Assembly: GCA_965198565.1 (NCBI GenBank)
Contig: OZ240665.1
Span: 3,534,001 to 3,598,000, forward strand
Direction: 5' to 3'
Length of the DNA stretch: 64,000 nucleotides
DNA from: LMUY01 sp965198565
Lineage (GTDB): Bacteria > Pseudomonadota > Alphaproteobacteria > Acetobacterales > Acetobacteraceae
Each line of letters starts with the position of its first letter. The first letter of the stretch is position 1. Positions 63,648-64,000 of the stretch are shown one piece after another. The notes beneath the pieces are model-generated. The model ran no database searches and was not told where the DNA came from. It was given only the letters and a program-made list of their open reading frames with translations. A program made the translations under genes and the position numbers.

Positions 63648-64000
63648 ATGCTGTCGCTTCGCTCTGTCTCTGCTGTCGCCGCCGTTTTGTTCGTCCTGAG
63701 CGGAGGCGGCGCGTTTGCGCAAACGCCGACGAAGTCGCCGGCCGCGGCGCCGAACGCTGCGGCGACGCCGGCGCCGGCCGCGACGCCGAGCACACCAGCG
63801 GCAACGCCCAGCGCGCCTCCGCCCAGCACGCCAGCGCCGGCAGCCGCGGGCAGTGCCAAGGCAGCGCCGGGGGACGTGTGGGTGAATACCAGCACCAAGA
63901 AGTATCACTGCGCCGGGTCGCGCAGCTTCGGCAAGACCAAGCACGGGTCGTATATGACGGAAGCAGCGGCGAAAGCCTCTGGGGCCAAGGCAGCCGGCGG
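63648..64000 (+). CDS. Secreted Ala/Pro-rich protein, 3' end beyond the window
   Basis: At least 117 aa, running off the right edge with no stop. GGAGGA lies 7 nt before the ATG. The signal peptide (about 1-25, MLSLRSVSAVAAVLFVLSGG..) ends near AFA; a roughly 50-residue Pro/Ala/Thr linker follows, then VWVNTSTKKYHCAGSRSFGKTK and GSYMTEAAAKASGAK, a small Cys-containing domain of the type W-V-N-x-x-S/T-x-x-Y-H-C-x-G-x-x-x-Y-G found at the C-terminus of exported proteins; its second Cys should lie just past the edge. Function unknown. Confidence 0.7.
   Translation, partial: MLSLRSVSAVAAVLFVLSGGGAFAQTPTKSPAAAPNAAATPAPAATPSTPAATPSAPPPSTPAPAAAGSAKAAPGDVWVNTSTKKYHCAGSRSFGKTKHGSYMTEAAAKASGAKAAG

Overview
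The window is high-GC, densely packed bacterial DNA. I infer an alphaproteobacterium, most likely an acetic-acid-type Rhodospirillales (Acetobacteraceae-like). The grounds are split b and b' ATP-synthase subunits in a stand-alone F0 operon, CtaA heme A synthase beside TldD, a zinc-knuckle-free MetG, comEC divergent from gltX, an inactive-type PyrC behind PyrB, and many GTGA/ATGA/TGATG gene overlaps. No rRNA or other species-level marker is present, so the taxonomic call is an inference.

Layout. 0.1-8.4 kb: tRNA-Ser(UGA), an OmpA-type lipoprotein, a Sel1-repeat protein, an ExeA-like ATPase ending in LysM, and an envelope cluster (LpxR-like, MltB, RlpA, DacA). 8.4-13.3 kb: tmk, holB, metG, tatD and a metallo-beta-lactamase-fold hydrolase in one tight series. 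13.3-19.5 kb: accessory DNA with a HEPN/AbiU2-like protein, small lipoprotein and secreted proteins, a flavin monooxygenase and a ferritin-like protein. 19.5-33.9 kb: housekeeping (comEC, gltX, pyrB-pyrC', plsY-dprA-topA, rnr, S41 protease). 33.9-35.3 kb: a lower-GC scar with a degraded toxin tail, its possible immunity gene and an integrase-like remnant. 35.3-40.8 kb: xth and a complete branched-chain amino-acid ABC transporter. 40.9-42.3 kb: an EndoU toxin/MafI-like immunity island. 42.4-44.9 kb: the F0 operon atpI-B-E-F'-F. 45-46.6 kb: a peptide-type ABC binding protein. 46.6-48.4 kb: a gene graveyard (enoyl-CoA hydratase tail, frameshifted tetR, two truncated genes). 48.5-55.2 kb: a chemoreceptor, then gcvT-H-P behind a tandem glycine riboswitch. 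55.2-64 kb: SGNH hydrolase, an unknown protein, a tandem-repeat micropeptide, tldD, ctaA, glycosyltransferase, VTT membrane protein, methyltransferase, alpha/beta hydrolase, and a partial secreted protein at the right edge.

Recurrent structure. At least ten intergenic clusters carry a palindrome with arms CCCTCTCCC and GGGAGAGGG followed by CGGGGTGAGG, often as inverted pairs. Three genes (tmk, metG, the VTT protein) have termini coded by these elements. A second repeat (CCGTAGGATGGGT) flanks the EndoU island in inverted orientation.

The most interesting points are the EndoU/MafI locus with a frameshift in a T-run, a 52-residue peptide with two near-identical 17-residue repeats between tldD and an unknown gene, a tmk gene that can only start at CTG, a pseudo-dihydroorotase, and the tetR scar that still keeps a 36-bp operator-like palindrome.
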